A stretch of 64,000 nucleotides of DNA from Tessaracoccus lapidicaptus (GTDB taxonomy: Bacteria; Actinomycetota; Actinomycetes; Propionibacteriales; Propionibacteriaceae), in assembly GCF_001693815.1 (NCBI RefSeq), contig NZ_MBQD01000022.1, positions 186,001 through 250,000 on the forward strand, written 5' to 3'. Both the position numbers and the translations under genes were made by a program. Shown here piece by piece: positions 47,583-56,545 of the stretch (within the stretch, counting starts at the first letter, position 1; each line of letters begins with the position of its first letter). The notes beneath the pieces were generated by a model. That model was not told the origin of the DNA and ran no database searches. It worked only from the letters and a program-made list of their open reading frames with translations.

Positions 47583-48893
47583 TCAGCTGAGGCCGAGGGC
47601 GTTGTAGGCCTCGAGGGCCTTGTCCCACGAGCCGGCGGCGTCGTCGGTGCCTTCGACGTCGAGGCGGTTCAGCGCGTCGGTGACCAACTGCGCGAGCGCG
47701 AAGTAGTTCGGGCCCTTGAACGGCGCGACCTCGATGGCCTTGGCCCGCTCGGCGAGAATCTGGCCGGTCGGGGCGTCGTTGAAGAACGCGTTGGTCTGAT
47801 CCAGCAGGGCCGGGTCCTCAAGGGCCTCGACCTGCGAGGGGAAGGTGCCCTTGGCCTGGAAGGCCTTGATCTGCTGCTCGGGAGCGGTCAGCCAGGCAGC
47901 GAGCTTCTTGGCCTGCTCATGGTTGGCGCCCTGTTCCGGGACGGTCAGGTACGAGCCGCCCCAGTTGCCGCCGCCGCCGGGGAACACGTTGGCGATGTCC
48001 CAGCCCTCGACACCCTGCGCGTTGCCCTCGATGACGCCGAGCATCCAGCCGGGGCAGAGCATCGTGGCGAACTTGTCGGTCTGGAATGCGTTGGTCCAGT
48101 CCTCGCTCCACTGCGCCAGGCCGGCGGACAGGTTGTCGTCGGTGGCTGCCGTCGCGATGTCGTCGTAGATCGCCTTGATCTCATCGTTCTCGCTCAGCGG
48201 GATGGGGGTGCCGTCGGAGTTTTCGAAGGGGTTCTCCACCTGGTTGACCATGCCCTGGAAGGTGGCCGAGGCGGAGTCGAACCACGCCACGCCGCCCGAC
48301 TTGGCGACGAAGTCCTTGCCGACGTTGAAGTAGGTGTCCCAGTCGCCCTCGAGCAGGTCGGCCACCTCCTCACGATCGGTGGGGAAGCCGGCCTTCTCGA
48401 AGAGGTCGGCGCGGTAGCAGATGGCCTCGGGGCCGATGTCGGTTCCGTAGCCGATGACCTTGCCGTCCTCGGTGGTGACCGCCGCGGACTTCCAGTCGAG
48501 CCAGCGGCCGTCGAGCTCCGGGTCGGCAAGATCGACGAACTTGTCCGGGTACTGCATGAGCTCGGTGAGCCAGTCGATCTCGATGGCCTCGATGTCGGCC
48601 AGGCCGGAGCCGGCCGCCAGGCGGGTGTTCATGTTGTCACGGGCCTCGTTGGAGGTCGCGGCCTTGCGGGCCTCGATGGTGACGTTGGGGTTGTCGGCCA
48701 TGTACTCCTCGAAGAGCTCTTCGTAGCCGAACTCGTTGAAGGTGGCGACGGTGAGGGTCACCTTCTCGTTGGGATCCGCCGAGGCGGATCCGTTCTGGGT
48801 GGCGTCGGGAGTGGTCCCGTTGCCGCTCGAGCAGGCGGTGAGCAGTGCCCCGACGCACGCGACGGCGGCGAGGTTGCGGATGGCAGCACGCAC
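47583..48893 (-). CDS. sugar ABC transporter substrate-binding lipoprotein (CebE-like)
   Basis: The 436-aa protein has a lipoprotein signal (MRAAIRNLAAVACVGALLTAC) and a solute-binding domain: KVTLTVATFNEFGYEELFEEYMADNP, DIEAIEIDWLTELMQYPDKFVDLAD and GYGTDIGPEAICYRADLFEKAGFP. It resembles CebE-type cellobiose-binding proteins and supplies the following permeases. The GTG start (48891-48893) has AGGAG upstream. Two LacI boxes and a clear promoter precede it. Confidence 0.92.
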   Translation of the reverse strand: MRAAIRNLAAVACVGALLTACSSGNGTTPDATQNGSASADPNEKVTLTVATFNEFGYEELFEEYMADNPNVTIEARKAATSNEARDNMNTRLAAGSGLADIEAIEIDWLTELMQYPDKFVDLADPELDGRWLDWKSAAVTTEDGKVIGYGTDIGPEAICYRADLFEKAGFPTDREEVADLLEGDWDTYFNVGKDFVAKSGGVAWFDSASATFQGMVNQVENPFENSDGTPIPLSENDEIKAIYDDIATAATDDNLSAGLAQWSEDWTNAFQTDKFATMLCPGWMLGVIEGNAQGVEGWDIANVFPGGGGNWGGSYLTVPEQGANHEQAKKLAAWLTAPEQQIKAFQAKGTFPSQVEALEDPALLDQTNAFFNDAPTGQILAERAKAIEVAPFKGPNYFALAQLVTDALNRLDVEGTDDAAGSWDKALEAYNALGLS

Positions 48894-48922
48894 TATGACT
48901 CCTTTGTTTGCTGTGCCGATCC

Positions 48923-48967
48923 GAGAGCGCTCTCACCACATCGTCTGTGAGGTTCGAGAGCGCTCTC
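48923..48967. promoter_or_regulatory. pair of LacI-type operators (GAGAGCGCTCTC)
   Basis: Perfect 12-bp palindromes at 48923-48934 and 48956-48967, 33 bp centre to centre (about three helical turns), lie downstream of the promoter. The spacing allows co-operative binding or a small loop. They are similar in core to the Streptomyces CebR box. Confidence 0.8.
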
Positions 48968-48981
48968 AGGGGATTGCTGAA

Positions 48982-49011
48982 AGGCTAACCCGGGGGTGGC
49001 GAGAGAGTCAA
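48982..49011 (-). promoter_or_regulatory. promoter of the SBP-permease-GH1-LacI operon
   Basis: On the minus strand TTGACT (49006-49011), 18-bp spacer, TAGCCT (48982-48987). Both LacI boxes follow downstream. Confidence 0.65.
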
Positions 49012-49039
49012 CTCACGTTACCAACTTGTGATAATCGGC

Positions 49040-49092
49040 GGCTCGACCACGGTCCGCAGACCGCGTCTCAGGCTCAACGCCCCGCGACGAAC
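49040..49092. repeat. repeat family E, copy 2
   Basis: The segment GGCTCGACC...CCGCGTCTCAGGCTCAACGCC resembles 1572-1620 over about 50 nt. It lies just 3' of the lysS stop. Confidence 0.5.
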
Positions 49093-49102
49093 GGTGGGGG
49101 TG

Positions 49103-50623
49103 TCAGCCGGCGGAGGGCCGAAGCAGCGGGTAGAGGATCGTCTCCCTGATCCCGACACCGGTGAGCAGCATGATGAGCCGGTCGACACCGAGCCCCAGTC
49201 CGCCCATCGGCGGCACGCCGTACTCGAGCGCCTCGATGAAGTCGTTGTCGAACTGCATCGCCTCGGGGTCGCCCCCCGCGGCCTTGATCGACTGCGCCAG
49301 CAGCACCTCGCGCTGGATCACCGGGTCCACCAGCTCGGTGAAGCCCGTGCCCCGCTCGAGACCGCCGATGATGAGGTCCCAGGCCTCGACCTTCCCGGCG
49401 TCGGTGCGGTGCTGGCGGGCCAGCGGCTGGGCGATCGACGGGTAGTCGTAGACGAACGTGGGCTGGATGAGGTCAGGCTCGATGAGCTCGGCGAAGAGCT
49501 CCATCACCATCTTCCCCTCGCCCCACTTCGGGTCGTACTCGACGTCGTGGGCGTCGGCCAGGCGGTGGAGCTCCGGCAGGGGCGTGTCGACGGTGACGTC
49601 CTCGCCGAGCTTCTCCGACAGCGTCGGGAACACGGGCAGCCAGGGCCACTCGCCGTCGAGGTCGACGGTGCCCTTCGGCGTCTCGACCTGCCGGGAGCCG
49701 ACGGCGTCGGCGGAGGCCTGGACGACGTCCTGGATCAGCCGTGCGACGGTGCCCTGGTCCCCCCACGACATGTAGGCCTCGAGCATCGTGAACTCGGCGG
49801 AGTGCGTCGAGTCGATGCCCTCGTTGCGGAACACCCGGCCCATCTCGAAGACGCGGTCGGCGCCGCCGACCATGGTGCGCTTGAGGTGCAGCTCCAGCGC
49901 GATGCGCATGGTCATGTCGAGGTCGAACGCGTTGATGTGCGTGGAGAACGGCCGGGCCGCGGCTCCGCCGTGCACGAGCTGCAGGATCGGGGTCTCGACC
50001 TCGAGGAAGCCCCGGTCGTAGAGCGTGTCGCGGATCGCCCGGGTGATGGCGGAGCGCTTGCGCACCATGTCGCGGGCCTCGTCGCGCACGATGAGGTCCA
50101 CGTAGCGGCGGCGGACCCGGGCCTCCTCGGACAGGTCCTTGTGCATGACGGGCAGCGGCCGCAGCGCCTTGGCGGCCATCCGCCAGCCGCTGGCCATGAC
50201 GGAGAGTTCGCCGCGCTTGGATGCGATGACCCGTCCGGTGACCCAGACGAAGTCCCCGAGGTCGACGTCGGACTTCCAGGCCGCCAAGGCCTCCTCGCCC
50301 ACCTCGGCCAGGGACAGCATGACCTGGAGTCGCTCCCCGGTGTCCTCGGGGCCGAAACCGTCCTGCAGGGTCGCGAAGGCGAGCTTGCCCGTGTTGCGGA
50401 TGAACACGACGCGGCCACCGGTGGTGACGACGTCGTCGGTCTCCTGCCCGGCCTCCAGGTGACCCCAGCCGGCGCGGATGTCGCGCAGCGTGTGGGAGCG
50501 CGTCAGGTCCGCGGGATAAGGATCCCGCCCGTCGGCCAGCAACCGGGCGCGCTTCTCCTTGCGGACGGCGGTCTGTTCCGAGTCGCTGGGCAGGGGGGCG
50601 GAGGCATCAGTCACGCGGGCCAT
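49103..50623 (-). CDS. lysS: lysyl-tRNA synthetase, class II
   Basis: The 506-aa enzyme charges tRNA-Lys. An N-terminal OB-fold anticodon-binding domain (GGRVVFIRNTGKLAFATLQDGFG) is followed by the class II core with EEARVRRRYVDLI, FLEVETPILQLVHGGAAARPFSTH, motif 2 FRNEGIDSTHSAEFTMLEAY and motif 3 PMGGLGLGVDRLIMLLTG. Length is standard. The ATG at 50621-50623 is used; a GTG three codons in is an alternative. It is separated from the HAD gene by 41 bp. Confidence 0.97.
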   Translation of the reverse strand: MARVTDASAPLPSDSEQTAVRKEKRARLLADGRDPYPADLTRSHTLRDIRAGWGHLEAGQETDDVVTTGGRVVFIRNTGKLAFATLQDGFGPEDTGERLQVMLSLAEVGEEALAAWKSDVDLGDFVWVTGRVIASKRGELSVMASGWRMAAKALRPLPVMHKDLSEEARVRRRYVDLIVRDEARDMVRKRSAITRAIRDTLYDRGFLEVETPILQLVHGGAAARPFSTHINAFDLDMTMRIALELHLKRTMVGGADRVFEMGRVFRNEGIDSTHSAEFTMLEAYMSWGDQGTVARLIQDVVQASADAVGSRQVETPKGTVDLDGEWPWLPVFPTLSEKLGEDVTVDTPLPELHRLADAHDVEYDPKWGEGKMVMELFAELIEPDLIQPTFVYDYPSIAQPLARQHRTDAGKVEAWDLIIGGLERGTGFTELVDPVIQREVLLAQSIKAAGGDPEAMQFDNDFIEALEYGVPPMGGLGLGVDRLIMLLTGVGIRETILYPLLRPSAG

Positions 50624-50664
50624 CCTAACGGCTGGGCCCGTGGCGCCCGGAATCGCGGCGGGCG

Positions 50665-51309
50665 TCAGCGCAGCGTGACCCGCACGCCCTCGGGGACCGT
50701 CTCGAACCGGACGTCGGCCAGACTCCCGACCGCCCAGTCGGCGGCCAGCTCCTCCGCGCTGTGTTCGGTGAGCACCGCGAGCACCGGCATGCCGGCTGCC
50801 CGGGCGGCCGCCACGCCGGCAGGCGCGTCCTCGCAGACCAGGCACCGCTCGGGCGCGACCCCGAGCCGCTCGGCCGCCAGGAGGAAGCTGTCCGGCGCGG
50901 GCTTGCCGCGCTCGACCTGGTCCCTCGTGACGACGACGTCCGGCCGCGGCAGGCCGGTGGCCCCGAGCCGGGCGTCGAGCAGCGCCGTCGTGCACGACGT
51001 GGCGATGGCCCGCAGGTGGGACGGGATGGCGGCGAAGGCATCGGACGCACCGGGCAGCGCGACCACGCCGTCGACGTCCGACACCTCGAGCTCGTCGATG
51101 CGGCGGCCGGCAGCGGGCGCGAGGTCGGCCGGCACCAGGGCGCGTGCCACGGCCTCGGCGGGACGCCCGGTGTACTGGCGCAGCGACTCGAGTTCGATGC
51201 CGTACTCCTCAGCCCACACCGCGTAGGCGCGGTGCATGGAGGCGACGGAGTCCGCGATGGTCCCGTCGAAGTCGAAGATGACGGCGTCGAAGGTGCCGAG
51301 CACGCTCAC
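50665..51309 (-). CDS. HAD-superfamily hydrolase (phosphatase/phosphoglucomutase-like)
   Basis: The 214-aa protein has all four HAD motifs: I DFDGTIADS, II TSCTTALL, III RGKPAPDSF and IV CEDAPAGVAAA, with a helical cap between I and II. The cap size fits the beta-phosphoglucomutase/phosphoglycolate phosphatase branch; substrate is not determinable. The GTG start overlaps the crgA stop by 4 bp, so it is translationally coupled to crgA. Confidence 0.88.
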   Translation of the reverse strand: MSVLGTFDAVIFDFDGTIADSVASMHRAYAVWAEEYGIELESLRQYTGRPAEAVARALVPADLAPAAGRRIDELEVSDVDGVVALPGASDAFAAIPSHLRAIATSCTTALLDARLGATGLPRPDVVVTRDQVERGKPAPDSFLLAAERLGVAPERCLVCEDAPAGVAAARAAGMPVLAVLTEHSAEELAADWAVGSLADVRFETVPEGVRVTLR

Positions 51310-51590
51310 TTCCACATCGTCATGCCGACGAAGCTGGCGACGATGAGTCCCAGGCCGATGGCCAGGTTCCAGTCCCCGAGCGCGCGCATGAACCCGATGT
51401 GTTCGTAGGCGAGGTTCCAGGTGACCATCCAGGCGACGCCGATGAGGCCCAGTGGCAGGAACACGGCGGGCACCCACGACCGGCCGGCGGGCGCCAGGCG
51501 CGCGGTCTCGCTGCGCTGCTCGGCCAGCTCGGACCTGCTCTTGGCCTTCTTCTTCTCGACGGCGGACTTGCGGACTCTCGATTCGGGCAC
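51306..51590 (-). CDS. crgA: cell division protein CrgA
   Basis: The 94-aa protein has a basic cytoplasmic N-terminus (RKSAVEKKKAKSRSE) and two membrane helices (VPAVFLPLGLIGVAWMVTW and NLAIGLGLIVASFVGMTMW). This is the CrgA/UPF0233 family, actinobacterial divisome proteins that interact with FtsZ and FtsI and affect septum assembly. It sits in the conserved neighbourhood of pabA and pknB. The start is GTG 51590. Confidence 0.95.
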   Translation of the reverse strand: MPESRVRKSAVEKKKAKSRSELAEQRSETARLAPAGRSWVPAVFLPLGLIGVAWMVTWNLAYEHIGFMRALGDWNLAIGLGLIVASFVGMTMWK

Positions 51591-51687
51591 TGTCGTCTCC
51601 TTCTAGCGGTTCTTAGCCTAGGTCAGCCGCCCCGAATCGCCCACATCCGCCGGCCGCGCTCGGCCCGCCTGCGGGTACCGTGGGCGC

Positions 51688-52467
51688 ATGAGCATCTGGC
51701 GCACCATCGCGGAGCGGGTCCCCCGCGTGCGCGCCAACATGGGCCGAAACCAGCTGCGCGAGCGCTCTGGCCGGGGCCGCGCGACCACCATCCTGGTGTG
51801 CGTCCTGGCCGGGTTCATGATGACCGTGGCCGCTCTCGCCGCGCGGGGAACCGACCTGCGCGCCGACCGCAACGCCGACCTCCGCGACCTCATCGTCAGC
51901 CAGGGGCGCCGCAACGAGGAGCTCCGCCTCGAGGCCGACCGACTGCGCGCAGAGGTGGCGGCCCTCGGCGATGCCGCCCCCGACATCACCTCGATCACTG
52001 GGGCCCTGGATGAGGCACAGCTCGCCGCCAGCATGGTCCCGGTCTCCGGCCCGGGCCTGCGGGTGGTGCTCACCGACGCCCCGAACGACGTGAAGCCGGC
52101 GGGGGTCGACGAAGACGCCCTGGTGGTGCACCAGCAGGACATCCAGGCCGTCGTCAACGCGCTGTGGGCGGGCGGCGCGGAGGCCATGACCATCCAGGGG
52201 CAGCGCGTCATCGCGACCACGGGCATCAAGTGTGTGGGCAACACCGTGGTGCTGCACGGCATCCCGTACGCGCCGCCCTACGTCATCGAGGCCATCGGGC
52301 CGCAGGACGGGCTGGCCGAGGGCCTCGCGGCCTCACCCGCCGTCCAGATCTACCAGCAGTACGTCGACGCCTACGGGCTGGGTTACGGCGAGGAGCGGGT
52401 GAGCACCCTGGAGTTCCCGGCGTTCAGCGGCTCGACGGGGGTCTCGGTCGCGCGGGCGTCCGGCTGA
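51688..52467 (+). CDS. DUF881 family membrane-anchored protein
   Basis: The 259-aa protein has a basic N-terminus, one membrane helix (TTILVCVLAGFMMTVAALAA), a coiled coil (LRDLIVSQGRRNEELRLEADRLRAEVAALG) and the extracytoplasmic DUF881 domain (VSGPGLRVVLTDAP, IQAVVNALWAGGAEAMTIQGQRVIATTGIKCVGN, PYVIEAIG). DUF881 proteins are conserved next to crgA and pknB in actinobacteria and are thought to act in division or envelope biogenesis. The usual sortase gene between it and pabA is absent here. Confidence 0.9.
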   Translation: MSIWRTIAERVPRVRANMGRNQLRERSGRGRATTILVCVLAGFMMTVAALAARGTDLRADRNADLRDLIVSQGRRNEELRLEADRLRAEVAALGDAAPDITSITGALDEAQLAASMVPVSGPGLRVVLTDAPNDVKPAGVDEDALVVHQQDIQAVVNALWAGGAEAMTIQGQRVIATTGIKCVGNTVVLHGIPYAPPYVIEAIGPQDGLAEGLAASPAVQIYQQYVDAYGLGYGEERVSTLEFPAFSGSTGVSVARASG

Positions 52468-52512
52468 CATCGTCGCCGAGGCCGTCGGGGTCCCGGATGG
52501 CACAATGGCCGC

Positions 52513-53151
52513 GTGGCCGCCATCCTCGTCATCGACAACTACGACTCGTTCGTCTACAACATCGTGTCCTACCTCGCGCAGATCGGCGCCGAGGTGGAGG
52601 TGTGGCGCAACGACGACCCGCGGTTCGCGGACGAGGGCTGGTACGAGCCCTTCGACGGTGTGCTGCTGTCGCCCGGCCCCGGGACTCCCGAGGAGGCCGG
52701 GGTGTGCATCGACGTCGTGCGCACCCTCGGCGGTGTCCGGCCGCTGTTCGGGGTGTGCCTCGGGCTCCAGGCGATGGCCGTGGCCTACGGCGGCGTCGTC
52801 GACCGGGCGCCGGAGCTGCTGCACGGCAAGACGTCGCCCGTGTTCCACGAGGGCCGAGGCGTCTTCGCGGGACTGCCCTCGCCGGTCACGACCACGCGCT
52901 ACCACTCGCTGGCCATCGTCGAGGAGACGGTACCCGACGTGCTGGAGGTGACGGCCCGCACGGAGTCGGGCGTCATCATGGCGGTTCGCCACCGCGAGCT
53001 TCCGGTCGAGGCGGTGCAGTTCCACCCCGAGTCGGTCCTGACGGAGGGCGGCTATCAGATGCTGGCCAACTGGTTGGCCGAGTGTGGGGACGCGGACGCG
53101 CCCCGCAGGGCGGCCACGCTGTCTCCGCTGGTCACCACCGCGCTCGACTGA
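52513..53151 (+). CDS. pabA: aminodeoxychorismate/anthranilate synthase glutamine amidotransferase component
   Basis: The 212-aa class I glutamine amidotransferase has ILVIDNYDSFVYNIVSYL, the oxyanion/nucleophile region SPGPGTPEEAG and GVCLGLQAM (catalytic Cys), and HPESVLTEGG (catalytic His-Glu). It supplies ammonia for p-aminobenzoate (folate) or tryptophan synthesis; its position beside pknB is where actinobacterial PabA/TrpG is usually found. The GTG start 52513 fits. Its TGA directly abuts the pknB stop. Confidence 0.93.
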   Translation: MAAILVIDNYDSFVYNIVSYLAQIGAEVEVWRNDDPRFADEGWYEPFDGVLLSPGPGTPEEAGVCIDVVRTLGGVRPLFGVCLGLQAMAVAYGGVVDRAPELLHGKTSPVFHEGRGVFAGLPSPVTTTRYHSLAIVEETVPDVLEVTARTESGVIMAVRHRELPVEAVQFHPESVLTEGGYQMLANWLAECGDADAPRRAATLSPLVTTALD

Positions 53152-55050
53152 TCAGCTGGTCTCGGCTGACGTCGACGGGTCCGGGGACGCTTCCGACCCC
53201 GCGCCGCCGTTGCCGCCCGAGTTGTTGTTGCCGCTGCCGGAGTTCTCGTTCGGCGTCGGGCTCTCGCTCGGGGGCGGGTCGGGCGTCGGCGTCAGGCTCG
53301 GCGTCGGGCTCTCGCTCGGCTCCGGCGGCGCGATCGCGACGATGACGCTGATCTCGTCCGTGCGCGACGCCACCGTTCCCGGTTGCGGATCCTGATCGAA
53401 GACCAGGCCCGGCTGGGACACGTCGGTCTCCTCTTCGCGCGCGTCCAGCTTGAAGCCGGCCCTCTGGGCGACCGCCTGCGCCTCCTCCAGCGTCAGGGTC
53501 CGCAGCGACGGCACGACCGAGTTGCCCGTGGCCACGACCAGCACGATCTCGTCCGTGGGGGCCGCGGTGGCACCGGAGGCGGGGTTGACCTCGACGACCT
53601 CGCCCGCCACGGCGTCGATGGGCTCCTCGGCGGGGTCCGCGTCGACGTTCTTGACGTTCGGCAGCCCTGCGTCGACCAGCCGCTGGCGCGCCTCGTCGGC
53701 CGTCAGCCCGATCAGTCCGTCGGGGACGGTCTTGACGTCGGGCCCGCTGGAGACCGTGAGCGTCACCGTGGATCCCGGGTCGACGAGTTCACCGGCCTCG
53801 GGGTAGGACTCCAGCACCTGGCCGCGGTCGTCGGCCGTGCCGATCTCGTAGACCACCTCGGGCACGAGCTCCGCGCCGGTCAGCAGGGCCACGGCGGCGC
53901 GCTCGCTCTGGCCGACCACGACGGGCACGGCCACCGGTTCGGGTCCCTCCGGCGCGGGTGGGTTCATGATGGCCGACACCGCGACACCGAGCGCCACGAG
54001 GAGCAGCCCCGCCACCACCAGCAGCGCCACCAGGCCCTTCCGGGACCGGCGGTCGTCCTCATCGTCGACGACGGCGGGCGTCACGGCGGTCCTCGGCCCG
54101 GGCGCGGGGACGGGCGAGATCCCGCGCCGCGCGGTCGTGGTCATGGGATCGGAGGGGATCACCTGCGTCGGCGGCTCGACGGGGAGCGCGGCGTGCACCT
54201 GGTGGCCGCCGAGCGCGCGCAGGATGTCCTCGCGGAACTCGGAGGCGTCCTGGTAGCGGTCGCGCGGATCCTTGGCCAGCGACTTGAGCACGATCGCGTC
54301 CATGGCCGGCGAGATCTCGGGATCCACCTGCGACGGCGGCACGGGCGCCTCGCGCACGTGCTGGTAGGCGACGCTGACCGGCGAATCGCCCTTGAACAGC
54401 GGCTGCGACGTGAGCAGTTCGTAGAGCAGGCAGCCGACGGAGTAGATGTCGGACCGGTTGTCGACCTTCTCACCGCGGGCCTGCTCCGGGGACAGGTACT
54501 GGGCCGTGCCGATGACGGCCGCGGTCTGGGTCATGGTCGCCGACGTGTCCGCCACGGCGCGCGCGATGCCGAAGTCCATCACCTTGACGGTGCCGTTGGG
54601 GGTCAGCATGACGTTGGCGGGCTTGATGTCGCGGTGGATGATCCCGGCGCGGTGCGAGTAGGCGAGCGCGTCCAGCACGCCGCCGGTGAACTCGAGCGCT
54701 CGCTCGGGGACGATCTTGCGGCCGTCGCGCAGGACCTCGCGGAGCGTGACGCCCTCCACGAGCTCCATGACGATGTAGGGCACCGTGACGTCGGAGGCGG
54801 AGTCGCGCTCCTCACCGGTGTCGTAGACCGCGACGATGTTGGGGTGGTTGAGGCCGGCGGCGGACTGCGCCTCCCGCCGGAAGCGCGCCTGGAACGTGGG
54901 GTCGCTGGCCAGGTCGACCCGCAGGCGCTTGACCGCGACGTCGCGCTCGAGCCGCAGATCGCGGGCGCGCCACACTTCGGCCATGCCGCCCCGCCCGATC
55001 ACCTGATCGAGCTCGTAGCGGCCGCCCAGGAGGGCTCCTCGCTCTGTCAT
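53152..55050 (-). CDS. pknB: serine/threonine protein kinase with PASTA domains (PknB)
   Basis: The 632-aa protein has a Hanks-type kinase domain (residues about 12-275): glycine loop IGRGGMAEVW, catalytic Lys in VAVKRL, IIHRDIKPANV, DFGIA and GTAQYLSPEQA. A linker, one membrane helix (LVALLVVAGLLLVALGVAV, near residue 345) and three extracellular PASTA domains follow (about 375-575), then a Ser/Thr/Pro and Asn/Gly-rich tail. PknB senses muropeptides or lipid II and phosphorylates growth and division proteins. Mycobacterial PknB has four PASTA domains; here I count three. It is last in the fhaA-fhaB-pstP-rodA-pbpA-pknB cluster. Confidence 0.96.
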   Translation of the reverse strand: MTERGALLGGRYELDQVIGRGGMAEVWRARDLRLERDVAVKRLRVDLASDPTFQARFRREAQSAAGLNHPNIVAVYDTGEERDSASDVTVPYIVMELVEGVTLREVLRDGRKIVPERALEFTGGVLDALAYSHRAGIIHRDIKPANVMLTPNGTVKVMDFGIARAVADTSATMTQTAAVIGTAQYLSPEQARGEKVDNRSDIYSVGCLLYELLTSQPLFKGDSPVSVAYQHVREAPVPPSQVDPEISPAMDAIVLKSLAKDPRDRYQDASEFREDILRALGGHQVHAALPVEPPTQVIPSDPMTTTARRGISPVPAPGPRTAVTPAVVDDEDDRRSRKGLVALLVVAGLLLVALGVAVSAIMNPPAPEGPEPVAVPVVVGQSERAAVALLTGAELVPEVVYEIGTADDRGQVLESYPEAGELVDPGSTVTLTVSSGPDVKTVPDGLIGLTADEARQRLVDAGLPNVKNVDADPAEEPIDAVAGEVVEVNPASGATAAPTDEIVLVVATGNSVVPSLRTLTLEEAQAVAQRAGFKLDAREEETDVSQPGLVFDQDPQPGTVASRTDEISVIVAIAPPEPSESPTPSLTPTPDPPPSESPTPNENSGSGNNNSGGNGGAGSEASPDPSTSAETS

Positions 55051-55117
55051 CGCTCGCGTTCCTTTCGATCGGTCAGGCTCAATACTGCGCCATCAACCTG
55101 AGACATATCTGAGAAGC

Positions 55118-56545
55118 TCACCGCAGGGCCTCCAGGATCGCCGTGAAGATCGGGGCCGCGACGCGGCCGCCGGAGATGTCGTCGCGCGCCACGTCGGCGT
55201 CCTCCACGAACGCCACGATCGCGACCTTCGGGTCCTCCGCATAGCCCACGAACCAGGCGTAGGGGGGACGGTCGGGGGCGGTCTGCGCCGTGCCGGTCTT
55301 GCCGCCGACGACCAGGCCGTCGACGCGCGCGGGCCGGCCCGTGCCGTCCTCGACGGTGGCGACCATCATCTGCTGCAACAACTCAGCGCTCGACGCGCTG
55401 ATGGGGCTGCCGAGGCGCTCGGGTCCCTGGGCCGAGAGGACCGTGAGGTCCTCGCTGGTGACGGTGTTGACCAGATGCGGGCGCATCAGGACGCCGTCGT
55501 TGGCGATGGCGGCGGCCACCTGCAGCATCTGCAGCGGGGAGGCCGCGACGTCGTACTGCCCGATGGCAGACAGTGCCGTCTGGGCGAGGTCGAGCTCGGT
55601 GGGGAACCGCGACTCGGCCGCGCCGATGTCGATGGTCGGTTCGCTGTTGAACCCGAAGGCCTCGGCCATGGCCTGAAGTTTGTCGGGCCCGAGCGAGATG
55701 GCGAGCGAGCCGAAGGCCGTGTTGCACGAGGTCTTCAGCGCCTGCTCCAGGGTCACCGTCTCCCCGCCGCAGTTGGTGGAGTTGCCCATGGAGCGGCTGG
55801 AGTTCGGCAGCCGCAGCGACGCCGGGGCGTCGAGCTCGCTGCTCGGCACCAAGCCGTCCTCGAGCGCGGCGGCCGCCGTGATGAGCTTGAACGTCGATCC
55901 GGGGGGATACACCTCGCGGGTTGCCCGGTTCTTGAGCGGCTCGTCCTCGGCGTCGATGAGCTCGGCCCAGGCGGCGCGCTCGGCGTCGAGGTCGACGGTG
56001 GCCAGCCGGTTGGGGTCGTAGGTGGGCGTGGACACCAGGGCGAGGATCTCGCCGGTCTCGTAGTTCATGGCGACGGCCGCGCCGCGCTGGTTGCCGAGCG
56101 CCCGCACCGCCGCCGCCTGCGCTCGCGCGTTGAGCGTGGTGGAGATGTTGGCGCCCTGGGTGCGGCGACCCGACAGCAGGTCGATGACGCGCTCGACGGA
56201 CTGCTCCGAGGAGGTGCCGGCCATCTCCTCGGTGTACGAGGCCTCCAGCCCGGAGCGGGCGTAGTCGTAGGAGTACCAGCCCGTGACCGTCGACCACAGC
56301 TCGCCGTCGGGGTAGGTGCGCACGAACGGGAACCGCCCGCTGCGCGGCACCGACTGCGCGATCGGCTGGTTGCCGACCAGGATGGCCCCTCGGGGCTGCG
56401 CGAACTCGGCGTCCATGATGCGACGGTTGCGTTGCTCGGCGTTGAGGGCCTCGGTCTGCACCACCGAGATCTGCGTCAGGTTGAGCAGCAGCGCCGCCAT
56501 CATGAGGGCGACGAACACCGTGACCTTGCGGATGGGGCCGTTCAT
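55118..56545 (-). CDS. pbpA: penicillin-binding protein PbpA (class B transpeptidase)
   Basis: The 475-aa protein has an N-terminal membrane anchor (KVTVFVALMMAALLLNLTQISVV), a dimerisation region and a transpeptidase domain with SXXK (PPGSTFKLITA), SXN (KTSCNTAF) and KTG (VGGKTGTAQT). It cross-links peptidoglycan as partner of the RodA glycosyltransferase encoded just upstream, whose gene overlaps it by 4 bp. pknB follows after 67 bp. Confidence 0.96.
   Translation of the reverse strand: MNGPIRKVTVFVALMMAALLLNLTQISVVQTEALNAEQRNRRIMDAEFAQPRGAILVGNQPIAQSVPRSGRFPFVRTYPDGELWSTVTGWYSYDYARSGLEASYTEEMAGTSSEQSVERVIDLLSGRRTQGANISTTLNARAQAAAVRALGNQRGAAVAMNYETGEILALVSTPTYDPNRLATVDLDAERAAWAELIDAEDEPLKNRATREVYPPGSTFKLITAAAALEDGLVPSSELDAPASLRLPNSSRSMGNSTNCGGETVTLEQALKTSCNTAFGSLAISLGPDKLQAMAEAFGFNSEPTIDIGAAESRFPTELDLAQTALSAIGQYDVAASPLQMLQVAAAIANDGVLMRPHLVNTVTSEDLTVLSAQGPERLGSPISASSAELLQQMMVATVEDGTGRPARVDGLVVGGKTGTAQTAPDRPPYAWFVGYAEDPKVAIVAFVEDADVARDDISGGRVAAPIFTAILEALR

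Noticed and set aside
53149-53154. Overlap of pabA and pknB as a sign of a wrong start or stop
   Set aside because: The two stop codons simply abut in convergent orientation; both proteins have complete C-termini.
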